Source: Platanthera guangdongensis
Taxonomy: Eukaryota > Streptophyta > Magnoliopsida > Asparagales > Orchidaceae
Assembly (NCBI GenBank): GCA_039583875.1
Contig: CM077151.1
Location: 123,385,047 to 123,449,046 of the forward strand
Direction of reading: 5' to 3'
DNA length: 64,000 nucleotides
The first letter of the stretch is position 1. Each line of letters opens with the position of its first letter. Positions 23,310 through 34,881 of this stretch are shown piece by piece. The translations under genes were made by a program, and so were the position numbers. Under the pieces are notes generated by a model, which was not told the origin of the DNA, ran no database searches, and saw nothing but the letters and a program-made list of their open reading frames with translations.

Positions 23310-23581
23310 GTGCGCTCTGCTTATTTTGCCTCCGTATTTAAGGGCCTGCTCCGCGATTTAGGGAAACACTGCTCATTTCTGCGATCGGAGAATGCACGGG
23401 AAGTGCCGTTCAACTTCTCTAGCTGCTCCATCCACCTCCACATCATCGAGAGTCCGTAGCCAGTGATTCCGAAGCTTTCCAAACCCTCCGGCAAAGCTCC
23501 CGACCATTGATGACCTCAACTCCATGCTTTCCACCGGAGTTGGAGAAGAAGATAAGCTAGAGAACGGACTCAAAGGATTTC
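23310..23581 (+). mobile_element. LTR fragment D1
   Basis: Begins GTGCGCTCTGCTTATT and matches 27990-28146 closely (CCGTATTTAAGGGCC, then GATCGGAGAATGCACGGG), so it is a piece of the same LTR family as 24495-28146, cut on its left by element C. The CGTATTTAAGG word may be the LTR TATA region. It continues past the point where the second copy is broken. Confidence 0.6.
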
Positions 23582-24482
23582 TGATGAGTTGTAAATATAC
23601 GCATTTTGATGTATATTAAATAAGTCATTTTACTTTATCTTTGTTATTTTTACTTAATTTTCTGTAATAAATTGCTCCTATTTTGTAAATATTTTCTAAT
23701 TTAGTTTATTTTTGATTTTTCTGAAATGTTTCAGGAAAAGTCAAATTTTTGCATGGGTCACACCTGTGTACTATGTGTCACGCCCATGACTTGGGCGTGA
23801 CAACTCAATTCCCGTGAAATCATCCGCAAAAGTGAAAAAAATCATGTGACACCCCTAGTCACACGGTCGTGTCAAATGTGACACAACCGTGACCTGACCC
23901 GTATCAGCCAGTTCGACGATCTTCCGCTCGACGTTCGTCGACCCGACCCGACACGCCCGTGTCCCATGAGCGATACGCCCGTGTCATGTGACACGCCCCG
24001 TGCCGAAGCCCGTGACCATCCAGCTCGACGAAATTACTCTCGACGATCGTCGACTCAAGCCGACACGCCCGTGTCAAGATGCGACACGGGCGTGTACTTT
24101 ATTTTGAAATTGCGCACGAGCCTACTTAGCATCGTGGAGAGAGTGTGAAAGGGCAAGCTTATGGTTCCCGACATTGATGGATTTCTTTGGAGGTGATCAC
24201 GAGCCCCAGTCTTGGGCAATGCTCCCCTTAGTGGCCTGTCTACTTTCTCCGTAGACATGACCGAACGATTCTCCAGAATTCTAATTTTAAGTAGACACAA
24301 TATTTATTTACCTCTGTCGAATAATTTAAGCTCCGTAGTATAATTAAAAAGTTTTTTTATTCTATTTTCTATGCGTATGATGTATTTGATTTCTCGTCCT
24401 ACTTTATTTTGAAGTTTCTAAGCCAGCTAGATATTTTTACAGTCCACAGAGTAATGATTTGCGCGGGACGCGCAATTGGGTA
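23582..24482 (+). mobile_element. Probable LTR or internal fragment (E) with ACACGCCCGTGT motifs
   Basis: Starts TGATGAGTTGTAAATATACG, an LTR-like start, is AT-rich to about 23750, then carries a cluster of GACACGCCCGTGTC and TCGACGATCGTCGA words (23760-24100). No coding sequence. A clear right end was not found; the segment just before 24483 may be the 3' internal part of the D element. Confidence 0.4.
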
Positions 24483-24494
24483 AATCTGAGGGTG
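24483..24494 (+). other. Polypurine tract before LTR D2
   Basis: AATCTGAGGGTG immediately precedes TGATGAGTCC. The D3 LTR has the equivalent GTCTGGGGGTG on the opposite strand at 29688-29698. Confidence 0.55.
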
Positions 24495-25060
24495 TGATGA
24501 GTCCAAATATTACACTAATTTTTGGACTCATCTGGGCTAGTTTTATCGTCTTAGCACTGCACTTGAGAGCTATAACTGCTTATATTTGCTTATTTACCTA
24601 TTTCATGATTAAGTGCACTTTAGGCCCGTTTTCTGTGTGCTTTAGATGTTTCTGTATTTCCATTTGTTTTACGTGCTCTCTCGCCGTGTCCTGAGAATGT
24701 GGTGATGTGGTGTGCACTTTTGGTGGCCTATCTGCCTCTTTTACTGGTGCATGGGTCGTGTGCGTGCTCTGGAACCGCTCGGGAGACCCAGACGATACAT
24801 GAACACTGCGCGCGATCACTAGACTCACTACGCACGACCACTGGTCGTGCGCCACTAATCGTGCGCATTACATTCTCCTTTTCCCCAGTTCTGTCTTAGC
24901 CAATCGCAGGATCAGTGGATTCAGTGCGCACGACCACCGGTCGTATGCTACTGATCGTGCGCATATCTGCTGATGTTTCTGTCCAAGTTACAGCTTTAAT
25001 TGGAAATTGCGCACGATCATCGACCGACATTGAGCACGACCACTGGTCGTGCGCCACTGA
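24495..25060 (+). mobile_element. LTR D2, left part
   Basis: Starts TGATGAGTCC, shares CTCATCTGGGCTAGTTTT with the start of D3 in inverse orientation, and is rich in GCACGACCACTGGTCGTGC-type words. Solo LTR B interrupts it at 25060; it resumes at 27990. Confidence 0.65.
24825..25060. repeat. GCACGACC...GGTCGTGC inverted motif array (D2)
   Basis: At least three units of GCACGACCACTGGTCGTGCG followed by CCACTGATCGTGCGCAT, spaced about 100 bp. Each is a short perfect or near-perfect hairpin. The D3 LTR carries the same array (29110-29425). Confidence 0.85.
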
Positions 25061-27984
25061 TGTAACGCCCCCGATTTTTCTGCAATTATTTAATTCTCAT
25101 TTGGGGTTACGTTGACGCGTTTCCGGCATATGCCGTTTGTTAGAGCGTAGTCTTAGCTCTATAGGTTCCTTGTGTGGTTGTTGGTAGCCTTTTTGGCAAG
25201 ATTCCCGAGCAAGCCTGGTCTGTTTTGGTGACCGGTGAGGCCTCTCGGGGGATACTTGTGTTTTGGCTTCGGGTAGTGATAACCAGAGTTTTGTTCGTCG
25301 AAAGTGGATTTCGACTTCGCCGTTGCTTTCGTAGCGTGGGTAATTAGCTACAATGTGAATTTTGTCGGATTCCAAGGTGGTTCGGTTTTCGCGTCGTTTT
25401 GATGTGTTAATAATAATGGATGCAAATAATTAATTAATAAAGCTTGAAATGAATCCAGTGGCTTTTAGGTGGCAGTTAAGGCTGATAAGATGTGTCTATG
25501 CATATATATATCCTTAAGACAAAAAATGAGACTATTCATCGTCTCCTTCCGTGAGAGAATAACCGCTGTCCTGTTCATGAGTGGAAGAAAACCGGCGAAC
25601 AGCCTTGCCTTCCACCGCCGATTCCCTGAGTTCTAGCGGTCGAATTTTCGTTCCGAGGGTAGATCTGGACTGCTCTCCCCTAGATCTTCATTTCAACGGT
25701 AATCTTTCTTCATTTCGTGTCTTTCCATGGTGTTGTATATTTTCGTTTGACCCCTCTCCCTCTCCGAAAATTTCCAGTTTTGCTCGGTTAAGTGTTGGCT
25801 GCCAGATCCGTGGGGAAGCAGAAAAGTCGGTCGAGACCTTCCGAAAATCAAGGCAAGTGGTGCTCTTTGCCCTTGCCAAGTAGGAACTTCTTCATTTTTT
25901 TGGTTCCTTGTTGTCAAATATTGATTCCAGATCTTGCAAATGCTTAGTTTTTCCTTCATCATGTCAAGCAATCATTAAGCCTACTGAAATTTTCTTCCTG
26001 TCCAGATATTTGATTTAACTTCAGGTTGAGATTTTTGTTTAAATTTCTGCTCTTAGAACCTAGGAATGCTGCTTAGCCTTGTCAGATCTCTCAATTACTG
26101 AAATTTTAGGCCTACTGTCAGTTGTTGTAGTGTTTTAATGCTGAGTTCTTCACGGGTAGGCTCGGTTTTGGAGTAAATTTGGCTTGACAGTTGGGGTAGC
26201 AGTAGCATAAATGTCTTTTCCTTTCCATAGTCTTGAGGATTAGAGTGTTTCTGGGCTAGTAGAAGTGGTCTGGTATGATAGGTGGAGCATAGGAATTAAG
26301 TTAGCGTTTCTCTGCATTCAACGCTGCCAGTTCGACGAAGATCGTCGATCTGAGTTCGACGAATATCGTCGAACTGAGATCGACAATCTCCGGTAGCCTG
26401 TGATAGACGAAGATCGTCGATTTGAGTTCGGCGATTATCGTCGAGCTGAGCTCGACGATTTTTTCCTGAGTTCTGAGTCTGACAAAAATCATCAAGCTGA
26501 CTTCGATGATTTTCCTGAGATATGCGTTCGACGGTTTTCCTGAGAGCTGAGTTCGACGATTTTCCTGAGATCTGCATTCGACGATTTTCCGGAGATCTGA
26601 ATTCGACGGTTTTCCTGAGGTCGACGATTTTTCCTGTGGCTGGAGATCGACGATTTCCAATAAGTGGTGATCGACGATTTTCTCTCTGTCCTCCCTTTTT
26701 TCCCGAGTGAATCCCGTTGGGTTTGGGGTTGTTTGTCGGCTATTTTTCTAAACACCGAATCGTGGGTTATGGCAGGTAGTGGTGTTTTGACACTCTGAAG
26801 GAGTGGGATGGTTTTGTGTGCGAGCCATGGCCGCCACCTTTTAACCCAAGGTACGGGATGGGTATTGCCGTGGCCGCCACCTTTTAATCCCAGGTACGGG
26901 CTGGGTATGTGGTGGCCTTGTGCTGATACAATGAATTTTTAGTTGTAACTGTTTTGTTTGGAGGACTGTTTTTGGTCACCAACTCAAGTCCTTGTTGTTT
27001 ACTACTGCCATTAACTCACAAATTAGGATTGTTAGGTATTTATAACCTGGAAGAATACATCATATTATGGCAAGTTCTCTTTTCTTTTGCCTTGTAGCCT
27101 CTGCAGGTTTTATGACAGGGTTGTGGTTGTTTTCTCGCACATGGTGCGAGTGCGTCTTATCTTGGACAGTGTTTGTTTTTACTGTCTATCTTTCTTCTCT
27201 TACATACCCCTTTTTATATTACACTTCCATGCAGCTTATTTGTTTTACTTGCTGAGGTATTCTTTTCTTCTCTGAATGCCTCAGGTTCTGATTATTAGCC
27301 GAGTAGGCGGCTAGTTTTGCTGTGTTGTTGCTGGTGATCTCTTGTACTGTAGAGATAAGTTTCTTGGTCTTGTGAGGTAGTTTTCTGTTTTTCTTACAGA
27401 CATACATGCTCGCCAGTGGGTTCGTGTCAGGTTGTTGACGCCCGCTGGTGGTTTTTACTTCTGATACTAGATATGTTTCTTTTACTGCTAGCTTTCTGGA
27501 GATAGTCTATTTTCTCTTGGGAAGATTTATGCTAGGTTTCTAGTTACTTTTAAAGCTAAAAACATTATTATAAGTATATCTCATGATCATCATGTTTATA
27601 AAACTCATACACTACTTTCCAAGCAACGTAAAAAGGATCATTTTCTTACTTATAATATAAAATAAATCTAGAGTCTTGCATAGTATAAGTTGACCTCAGG
27701 GGTCACTTATGCACTCTCATAGGGTGTCAAATATAAATAAAGTATTTTCTGCTGCGTATAAGTATAGTTTTTAAACTGTGGACAAAGTGATCCACTGATC
27801 CGAGGGATACGGCCTTTAAAATATAACTGATTTTTCTAATCATTAAACTTATGAATTTTCAAAGTCTAGTTAGATGGTGTTCGCCTGAGCGTCGACAGTT
27901 ATCCCCTGCTCGACGTGGCATCACAATGCGTGTTTTCTCCTACTCTGATACTTCTCAAATTCGGAGAAAATGCGGGTTGTGACA
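25061..27984 (+). mobile_element. Solo LTR B (gypsy type)
   Basis: A 2924-bp LTR with ends TGTAACGCCCCCG and GCGGGTTGTGACA and a perfect TSD ACTGA (25056-25060 and 27985-27989). No internal domain is present, so it is a recombined solo LTR. It is a cousin of the 8193 LTR: shared ends, the GTTGACGCCC block, a block reading GATCCAC..CCGAGGGA.ACGGC and GACGTGGCATCACAATGCG. It carries the TCGACGAT array instead of GAGCTC/AGATCT. Confidence 0.9.
26320..26700. repeat. TCGACGAT / ATCGTCGA array in solo LTR B
   Basis: Some 15 copies of GTTCGACGATTTTCC, AGATCGTCGATCTGAG and close variants over 370 bp. Same word set as in the copia LTRs and the copia gag. Confidence 0.85.
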
Positions 27985-28146
27985 ACTGATCGTGCGCTCT
28001 ACTTATTCTGCCTCCGTATTTAAGGGCCTGCTCCGTGATTTAGGGAAACGCTGGTCATTTCCGCGATCGGAGAGTGCACGGGAAGTGCCGTTCTACTTAT
28101 CCAGCTGCTCCATCCACCTCCACATTCATCGGGAGTCTGTAGCCGG
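27985..28146 (+). mobile_element. LTR D2, right part
   Basis: Begins with TSD copy ACTGA and continues D2 into the block shared with D1 (TTTAAGGGCCTGCTCCGTGA). Homology to D1 stops at about 28150, where LTR D3 begins. Confidence 0.6.
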
Positions 28147-29687
28147 TGATGCTAAAGATCACGGCAGTGAACCAGTCGCACAAGTAATATAAAATGGGTG
28201 AGTTTTCCCATGTATCAATCTCTCAAGGAACACAGTAAGGTGGAGTTAATTTCGAGGAGGACTTGAGATTGAAGTCCTTAGGTCGGAGTTAACTAAGGGG
28301 GGTTTTGATATTTGCGGAAAAAGAAAGTAAAAATCTAATAACTACTCCTATGCAACGCCGCTATGCGATGCTTCGCCAGGCGGGAAGGAAGACTAGTCGG
28401 GCCGCTATGCACCGAATCACTAGGAGGATGGGCGAGTAGGCTTGCGGATGAGGTGATGAGAATGGCAGAATGAGGGTCGTGAGCACCTCTTCGCTACGCA
28501 TGCCACTAGTAATTGCTAGTGCGGCAAGGGCGGATGGATGGTGGATGAAATATGGCGCACCTCAAGCAACTATACGTTAAACAATACGGAATCACATAGA
28601 CAAGAATCTAATAAAGTTTACATCTAAAGTGCAACAACATCAATATAAATGAAGTTTTAACACACATATACAACAATAAAGGAAGAACAAGTCAAGAGAT
28701 CGACCGAATCCGAAGTCTTGTTGAGGATTCACGGTTGGAATCGTCGGGTTGTCAATCCGCGTCCATGCTCGGTCCTCAACTATGTCTGGGGTAGAGAGCG
28801 TTGTCACCACCTTCCAATGGCCCGTCTTCTTCGTGTCGCGATAGCGGACGAAAGTTGCAAGCTTCCCTTTGCTTGATGGCTATGGTGTTGAAGCTTGAAA
28901 TGAACCCAAGATATGATGGAGGAGCCGAGAGGAAGCTCCGGCTTGGATTTGGCAGTAAAAGCTTGCCCGGAGCACCACCCAAGGGTGGAAGATGATGAAA
29001 AACGGCGGAGAAGGCGGAAAACGGCGGAGAAATGTCGATCGATCCCAGCGATCTGAATTAGGGCGAGACCTATGATATTTATATAAAGCAGAATTGAACA
29101 ATGTGCATGATCACAGGTGCACGACCAGTGGTCGTGCGCACTATGTCCAGTGGTCGTGCGCACTGGCTTGGCAGATTAGGAAGAAGAACTGGGATAATGC
29201 GCACGAGCAGTGGCGCACGACCAGTGGTCGTGCGTACTAAGTTCAATGGTCGTGCGATTACCCCAGACAGGACTCCAGGAAAAGAGGAATCAATGTACAT
29301 GATCAGTGGTGCATGACCGGTGGTCGTGCGATTACCCCAGGCAGATTTTGAAAATCAGGGTACATTGTGCACGATCATCGGCGCACGACCAGTGGTCGTG
29401 CGCACTATATCCGATGATCGTGCGCAGTATTCCTGCTTCTAAACGTCCCTGGAACACGTACACGACCCCTAAAACCAGCACGATATGTGCAGACATTCCA
29501 GACGAGCACAAAATGGAGTACAAATAATAAAAGTACAAAAATTACACAACCACGGGCCTAAGTGTGCACTTCCTATGGAAATAGAGACAAGATGAAATAT
29601 GAACGATAAAGAACTAAAAGTGAAGTGCAAATGCATGAAAACTAGCCCAGATGAGTACGAAAAACCCTATATAAATCGGACTCATCA
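28147..29687 (-). mobile_element. 3' LTR (D3) of a minus-strand element
   Basis: On the minus strand it runs TGATGAGTCC to TTAGCATCA, with 5-bp inverted ends TGATG/CATCA, 1541 bp. A polypurine stretch lies to its right (29688-29698), so the element's body extends rightward. It is inserted into D2. It contains the GCACGACC hairpin array (29110-29425). No coding sequence. End assignment on the left is tentative. Confidence 0.55.
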
Positions 29688-29782
29688 CACCCCCAGACTT
29701 ACCTGTTTGCGCGTCCCGAGCAAAGAAAATCTAAGCAGATAGGGATAATGATTTAGCTAACAAGGAAGTTGCGATATGGAGT
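29688..29782 (-). mobile_element. 3' internal remnant of the D3 element
   Basis: 95 bp holding the polypurine tract of D3, then non-coding sequence interrupted by the copia element at 29783. The continuation is 57171-57408. Confidence 0.5.
29778..29782. repeat. TSD GGAGT of the copia element (left)
   Basis: GGAGT abuts the LTR start TGAAAGTG. The same five bases follow the far LTR end at 57171-57175, proving that one insertion spans 29783-57170. Confidence 0.9.
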
Positions 29783-30206
29783 TGAAAGTGCAAGTTAGAT
29801 CTGATATTCTCTAGAGGGGGTGAATAGAGTATGGTGCTTGCTAAAAACTTTTTACAACAGTTATTGTATTCCTAAGTGAACAGGGATGCAAATGAACTAC
29901 ATCAACTATCTAATCAAAAAACAATCACAAACCACAGCCAGGAAATAAAAGAAAGTAAGCAACCAGAGGACACAAGGATCTATAGTGGTTCCCCAATCAA
30001 TCTGGGTACATCCACTCTTCTACCACCCTAAGTAGGAATCCACTGCAGGATGAGTTGATCAGGTGTCCTGGACACCAATGAGCTTTTGATAAGGTACTCA
30101 AAAACCAAACCAGATTTTTTGATCAGGTGTCTTGACACCACTGAGTTTTGACAAGGTCTCAGAAACCAGCACAAACTTTTGAAGGGAGTTTGAAAAACCC
30201 TTAATA

Positions 30207-30242
<36 letters not shown>

Positions 30243-31316
30243 GATGATCTTCTCTGTCAACAATCAGAGAGAAGATAGTGGATGTTGTCAAAGCTCCCCT
30301 TGAGCTCTTGAGTTGTTCAGGAAGTGAAGATTTGCAGTAGGGTGATAGGCCTTCAGAAGATTTGATCTCCAGCAAAAGATGATTTCAGCAGCAACTGAAA
30401 TGTGTGTTGTCTGGGTCTTGAATGATGATGGCCTTTGAACACTAGAATCAAAAGGGATCTGAAAATTTCAGTATGTTGATCTCCTTTTGTGATAGTGTTC
30501 TTGTATGAGTTCTAAGACTGTGAATATCTGCAGCTCTTTTTCTTGTTGTTGTTGTTGATGATGTTATTCTGTGTTATTCTTTTTTTAGCAGAATTATGAA
30601 TATCTCTTTTATTCCTTAGATCTGAATGAATATTTCTCTGTCCAAGATAGCCGTTAGCCTGTCATAAATGACTTCCTTAACTGTATTTTGTCTTCTGGAG
30701 GAAAGTCCAATAAAAACATTCCTTTGAAAATCCCTTTAAATTTGCTAAAGATTAATTGAAAACGGCTATAAGATCCTTGAAATAAATGCTGAGAATAATT
30801 CCATAACTGTATGAATTTGAATCTTGAAAAACGTCGATCTCACCAGAAAAATGTCGAACTGAGCTCCACTATCGTTGAATTGAGCTCAGAGACTGGTCTT
30901 AGACTGAAAACAGAGATCGTCGATCTGAGCTCAACTATCGTCGAACTGAGCTCAGAGACAAAGAAACAAACTGGAGACAAGAACGTCGATCTGAGCTCGA
31001 AGATCGTCGAATGGAGTTCGACGACTCGTTGAAGTTGAGCTCAGAGAACGTCGAATGGAGTTCGACGATTCGTCAAAGTGAGCTCAGCGATCGTCGAATG
31101 GTGTTCGACGATTTGTCGTACTGAGCTCGACGAAATGACTTAGTCTCCTGAACTGAAAATATCTGGTCTTGGGGGTCTTGAGTGAAGCTTTCAAACCTAA
31201 ATACTAACCCCTAGACTCAATTCTAATTGACCTTTAGATCTATACAAGGAGGTCAAAATAGATTTCCTAAAAGACATAGTGATCCTTGCCCAAATCAGTA
31301 ATAGGGTGTTCCAATA
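29783..31316 (-). mobile_element. 3' LTR of the copia element
   Basis: 1534 bp. In minus orientation it begins TATTGGAACACCC (TG changed to TA; the other LTR keeps TG) and ends CACTTTCA. It includes a (GA)n tract at about 30207-30240 and the TCGACGAT motif array at 30826-31135. Confidence 0.88.
30826..31135. repeat. ATCGTCGA/TCGACGAT + GAGCTC array, copia 3' LTR
   Basis: About ten irregular units such as GATCGTCGAATGGAGTTCG and AACGTCGATCTGAGCTC. Also in the 5' LTR (56690-56995) and in the duplicate (63615-63915). Confidence 0.85.
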
Positions 31317-31668
31317 ATCTCCCCCTATTTGGGTTACGATTACTATTTACAGATATTGGAAAAATAAAACATACAAAGCAGAAATATAACAAACAAGACA
31401 TTGCAAAAACACAGACATTATCTTAGATAGTTCAGAAAACAAAATATACTGTCATCTTACAGAATCATTCTTTTTCCTTGCTCTTTATAAGAACTATTTC
31501 TCTGTTGGGATTGAGAGCTTTTTTCTTAGATCTTCTATCATCAGCTGCACCTAGAGAGGTTTATTGCTTTGGCCTGGGCACTACAGCTTCTGGGTGCAAC
31601 TTCATATAGCTTTCTGAATCAAAAAATTTACTGGAGGAGTATCTCTCAAGTTCTTTCTGTCTTTGATC
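31317..31668 (-). other. Copia 3' leader-side non-coding region and polypurine tract
   Basis: The minus strand carries AAATAGGGGGAGATTA against the LTR, a good polypurine tract. The rest, up to the accessory gene, shows nothing recognisable. Confidence 0.7.
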
Positions 31669-34358
31669 TCATAAAGTAGTGATGTTTGAAGTATCTCTTC
31701 CTTGTTCTCCAGCTTTCTTGATCTGATCCAAAGCAGCCAATTCTTTCATCCTTGCTATCCATGAGGTGGGGTTATTTTCTGGATCCTCAAATGGAACAGG
31801 AGGCTCATATCTATTTGAAGGATTGTCAGGAGGAGCTCTGGAAGAGACTAAATCTTTCAGCTTATAAGGGAAGGGACCAGAAGTAGTGTCAGATGGACCT
31901 TGTCCTTCCCTTGGATAAGGATGTTGCCTGGAATATACTCTGAGTCCTCTCTGATTTCCTCTATACTCTCCTCTTCTGGACTGATAACCTTTAGACTGAT
32001 TACCTCTGTACTGGGATCTTCCTTGAGGTTGATATGAGGTTTGGCTTCTGGCAGTAGATTGGAAAGCAGAACTTCCACCTGCACCTGCATCAGGTGAAGG
32101 AGGAGGAGGAGGAGGAGGATTTAAATGTGAAGATCCTTTGTCATACTTTCTTTTCTTCTTCATAGCTTTCAGTTGATTCATGTAGTATTACATCCAAGGT
32201 TCTGTGATAGGGCAATCATGCAGTATGTAGTATGGAATGTCATTTGTATCTTTCACCTTTTCTGGAGGAACTCTCTTCATAGCTTTGCTTCTAGCTTTCC
32301 TTTTCCTTACAATTGTAGCAGAGGAATCATCTGAGTCAGTCCTAAACTGATCACTGTCTGAGCTTGGAGGATTATCATACCCTACATCAATCTTTTTGAG
32401 GTAATCTTTTTGTTGTTGAGACTGAGTAGGAGAAGCAGCAGAAACAGCAACAGTAGCAGTAGCAACAGCAGGAAGTGGAGTAGAAGCAACACTGGCAGAA
32501 GGAGTTATGACAGCAGCAGGTTCAGAAACAGCAGCAGTAATAGCAGATGAAACTGGAAAATCAACTTTAGAAGGAGCAACGATAGCAGTAACATCAGGCT
32601 CAAGAACAAATGCCTCTACCATATGCATGTCCTCAAAAATAAAAATATCAGAACTAGCAGAAACATCAATAACAGCAGTAGGAGCAGCAGTAGTAGGAGC
32701 AGCAGAAGAAGCAGCAGCAGAAGAAGCAGTGTCAACAGCATTGATGGAATGTATATAAGAGCTTATCAAGCTGGGGTCACATCTGGAAATAGGGACAATG
32801 GCCTTAGTAATATCTTCAGAATGCTGGACTGGAAGGTAGTTGAAATACATAGAATCAAAAACTGATAACAGTGACCCGAGGTCCACTGTGATGAATGCAA
32901 CTGAAGCTACTGGAGCTTGGACTGAGGATACTACAGCAGGCAATCTTTCAACTTCATAAGGCATCTCCCCCTGCCTAGATTCAGTGAGAGCTGGATCAAG
33001 GCACCCATAAGAAGGGATTGCCTGAGAAGGAAGAAAAGAAGAAAGCCTGGCAGACAGTTCCTGAACTGTTTTTAGAAGTGGAGCCAAAGAGGTCTCCAGC
33101 AAGAGGGGTAGCCTTGGAGCTATCAGCTCATATAACCTGTCTGCAAGGGCTGGAAGATCTACTTGCTCAAGAGGAACTTGAGTAGAGGTAGGGATGGATG
33201 AGGTAGAAATGAAGGTTGGAGCAGCAGGAGATGTTGGTGGAGAGCTTGTGGATTGTGGAAATGATGGTTGGGAAATTGGAATTATGGAGATGGAAGAGAG
33301 TTGAATGGAAATGGATGGTGTGAAGGATGGTTGAGCAATTATGTCCTGAAGTAGTTGTTGATAAGAGGTGGATGAGGATGGTGGCTCAGGAGGGGATGAA
33401 GGAGAATCATCCATATAGGAATCATCTATAAGAGTGAAAGATGGAATATGAGAGGATGAATCAATATCCAGGTGAGGGTAGTGATGTAGAGGATGGAAGA
33501 GTTCTTCAGTGAGTGGTGGAGTTGGAGAAGGATTTGAAGTTGGAGATTTGGTGGAAATTGTGATGGTGGGTGTGACTGTGGTAGATGAAACAAGAGGTGG
33601 AGGAGGAGGAGATGAAGCAGGCAAGTCTTCTGCAGGGGCAGAAACCTAAGGGGAAGAGACTGTAGCACTCCTTATGCCTGAAGTAGAAATTGCAGAGGGC
33701 TTGCTGGGCTTGACAATCTGCCTGTCCCGTTTTCCAAATAGGGCACAGGTGAGCCTCTTGGAGGCATTGATGTGCATCCCACTAGAAACAAGCAGTGCAG
33801 GGCATCTGTGGTGAAGGAACAGCCCTAAAATTCTTCCAAAATTAACAAAGTTCTTGTTGATCTTTTTCTTAATCAAATCAAAGAAAACTTCTCCCCAGTT
33901 GAGTTTCTTCTTGTCCACCAGGGCACCCATTAGACAGAGCTGATACCTAGATATGGTATCATTGGATGAGTGTTTGACCAACAATACTTTTCGAACAACA
34001 TCAGCTAGAAATCTGTGCTCAACAGACAGATTTTTCTTAAGCAATTTGCTAGGGTTTGCTTCTGAGTGTCCCATCCTTTCAAGCATATTAGAAAATCCTC
34101 TCCAGAAAGCTCAACAAAATATTCTCCAGATTTTAATTGAAAAACCTCTGTTAAGGCAGTAGGTGTTAGAGATACCTGGGTTCCTGAGATGCTTCCAACC
34201 ACTGTATTCTGATCCAGGTTATGGGCAGTATACACCCATTCTTTTATCTTATCTGCAGCTAATTTGATCCTTGTAGTCATGATGGTAACTAGCTGTTGAT
34301 CTTTGAAAAGTTCCAGAATCTCCTTGAAGATTTGATCACTGTTGTTGAAAGAATCCAT
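31669..34358 (-). pseudogene. Accessory (env-position) gene of the copia element, broken
   Basis: About 890 codons downstream of RNase H, starting MDSFNNSDQIFKEILELF. The frame shifts between 34086 and 34005, and single in-frame stops lie at 33646-33648 (TAG) and 32188-32190 (TAA). Part 1 (about 34358-33650) is an alpha-helical domain (LTPTALTEVFQLKSGEYF, ISRYQLCLMGALVDKKKLNW, FGRILGLFLHHRCP) that resembles the plant 'putative transposon protein' family found with copia elements. Part 2 is Ser/Pro/Thr/Ala-rich low complexity with a KRKARSK basic patch; part 3 is Arg/Gly/Tyr/Pro-rich. It has no clear membrane segment, so I do not call it envelope. Function unknown. Confidence 0.65.
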
Positions 34359-34881
34359 GTCGATGTCAAATCAAGCGTCAAATTTCATTGCGGCCAAGAT
34401 GGCGACTGAAACGGCCATTGATTCCTGCAAAAAATGAACAAAAAAACGACCAAGTGTAGAGAAGTTTGGAGGGAAAGAGAAAATTTGCAGAGAGTATGAA
34501 TGCGCAAAGGGAGAACGACAGCCGAAAAAAATGAGTTTTATATTAGGGTTCGACGCAGAAAAGGAAAGATCGTTGAACTCAGTTCGACGATCTGGGCTTC
34601 TAAAGGAAACTGAAAGGTCATCAACATCGTCGATCTCCGTTCGACGATATTGGAGAGCGTCGGGCTTCGTTCGACAATCGCTGACGTGAAGAAAGATATT
34701 TAAGCACTATCTGAGAAGCGCTGAACTCTGGTCGACGATTACGGAAGTCATCGATCTCCGTTCGACGATCTGGCGGAAAATCGTCGAGCGCAGTTCAGAG
34801 ACCAAAAATATACTCTAGACACTAGAAAAATCAAGATGTTGTCTAGTCTTGGTAATTTTTATAATTTTAAAATCTTGGAAC
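34359..34881 (-). other. Spacer between RNase H and accessory gene
   Basis: 523 bp with no gene. It holds a scatter of TCGACGAT/ATCGTCGA words (34550-34800), the same set as in this element's LTRs. Confidence 0.7.

Noticed and set aside
32507..32865. Ser/Ala-rich plus-strand frames opposite the copia accessory gene
   Set aside because: Antisense shadow of a (GCA)n-like low-complexity coding region; no intron or promoter evidence, unlike the Tat antisense genes.
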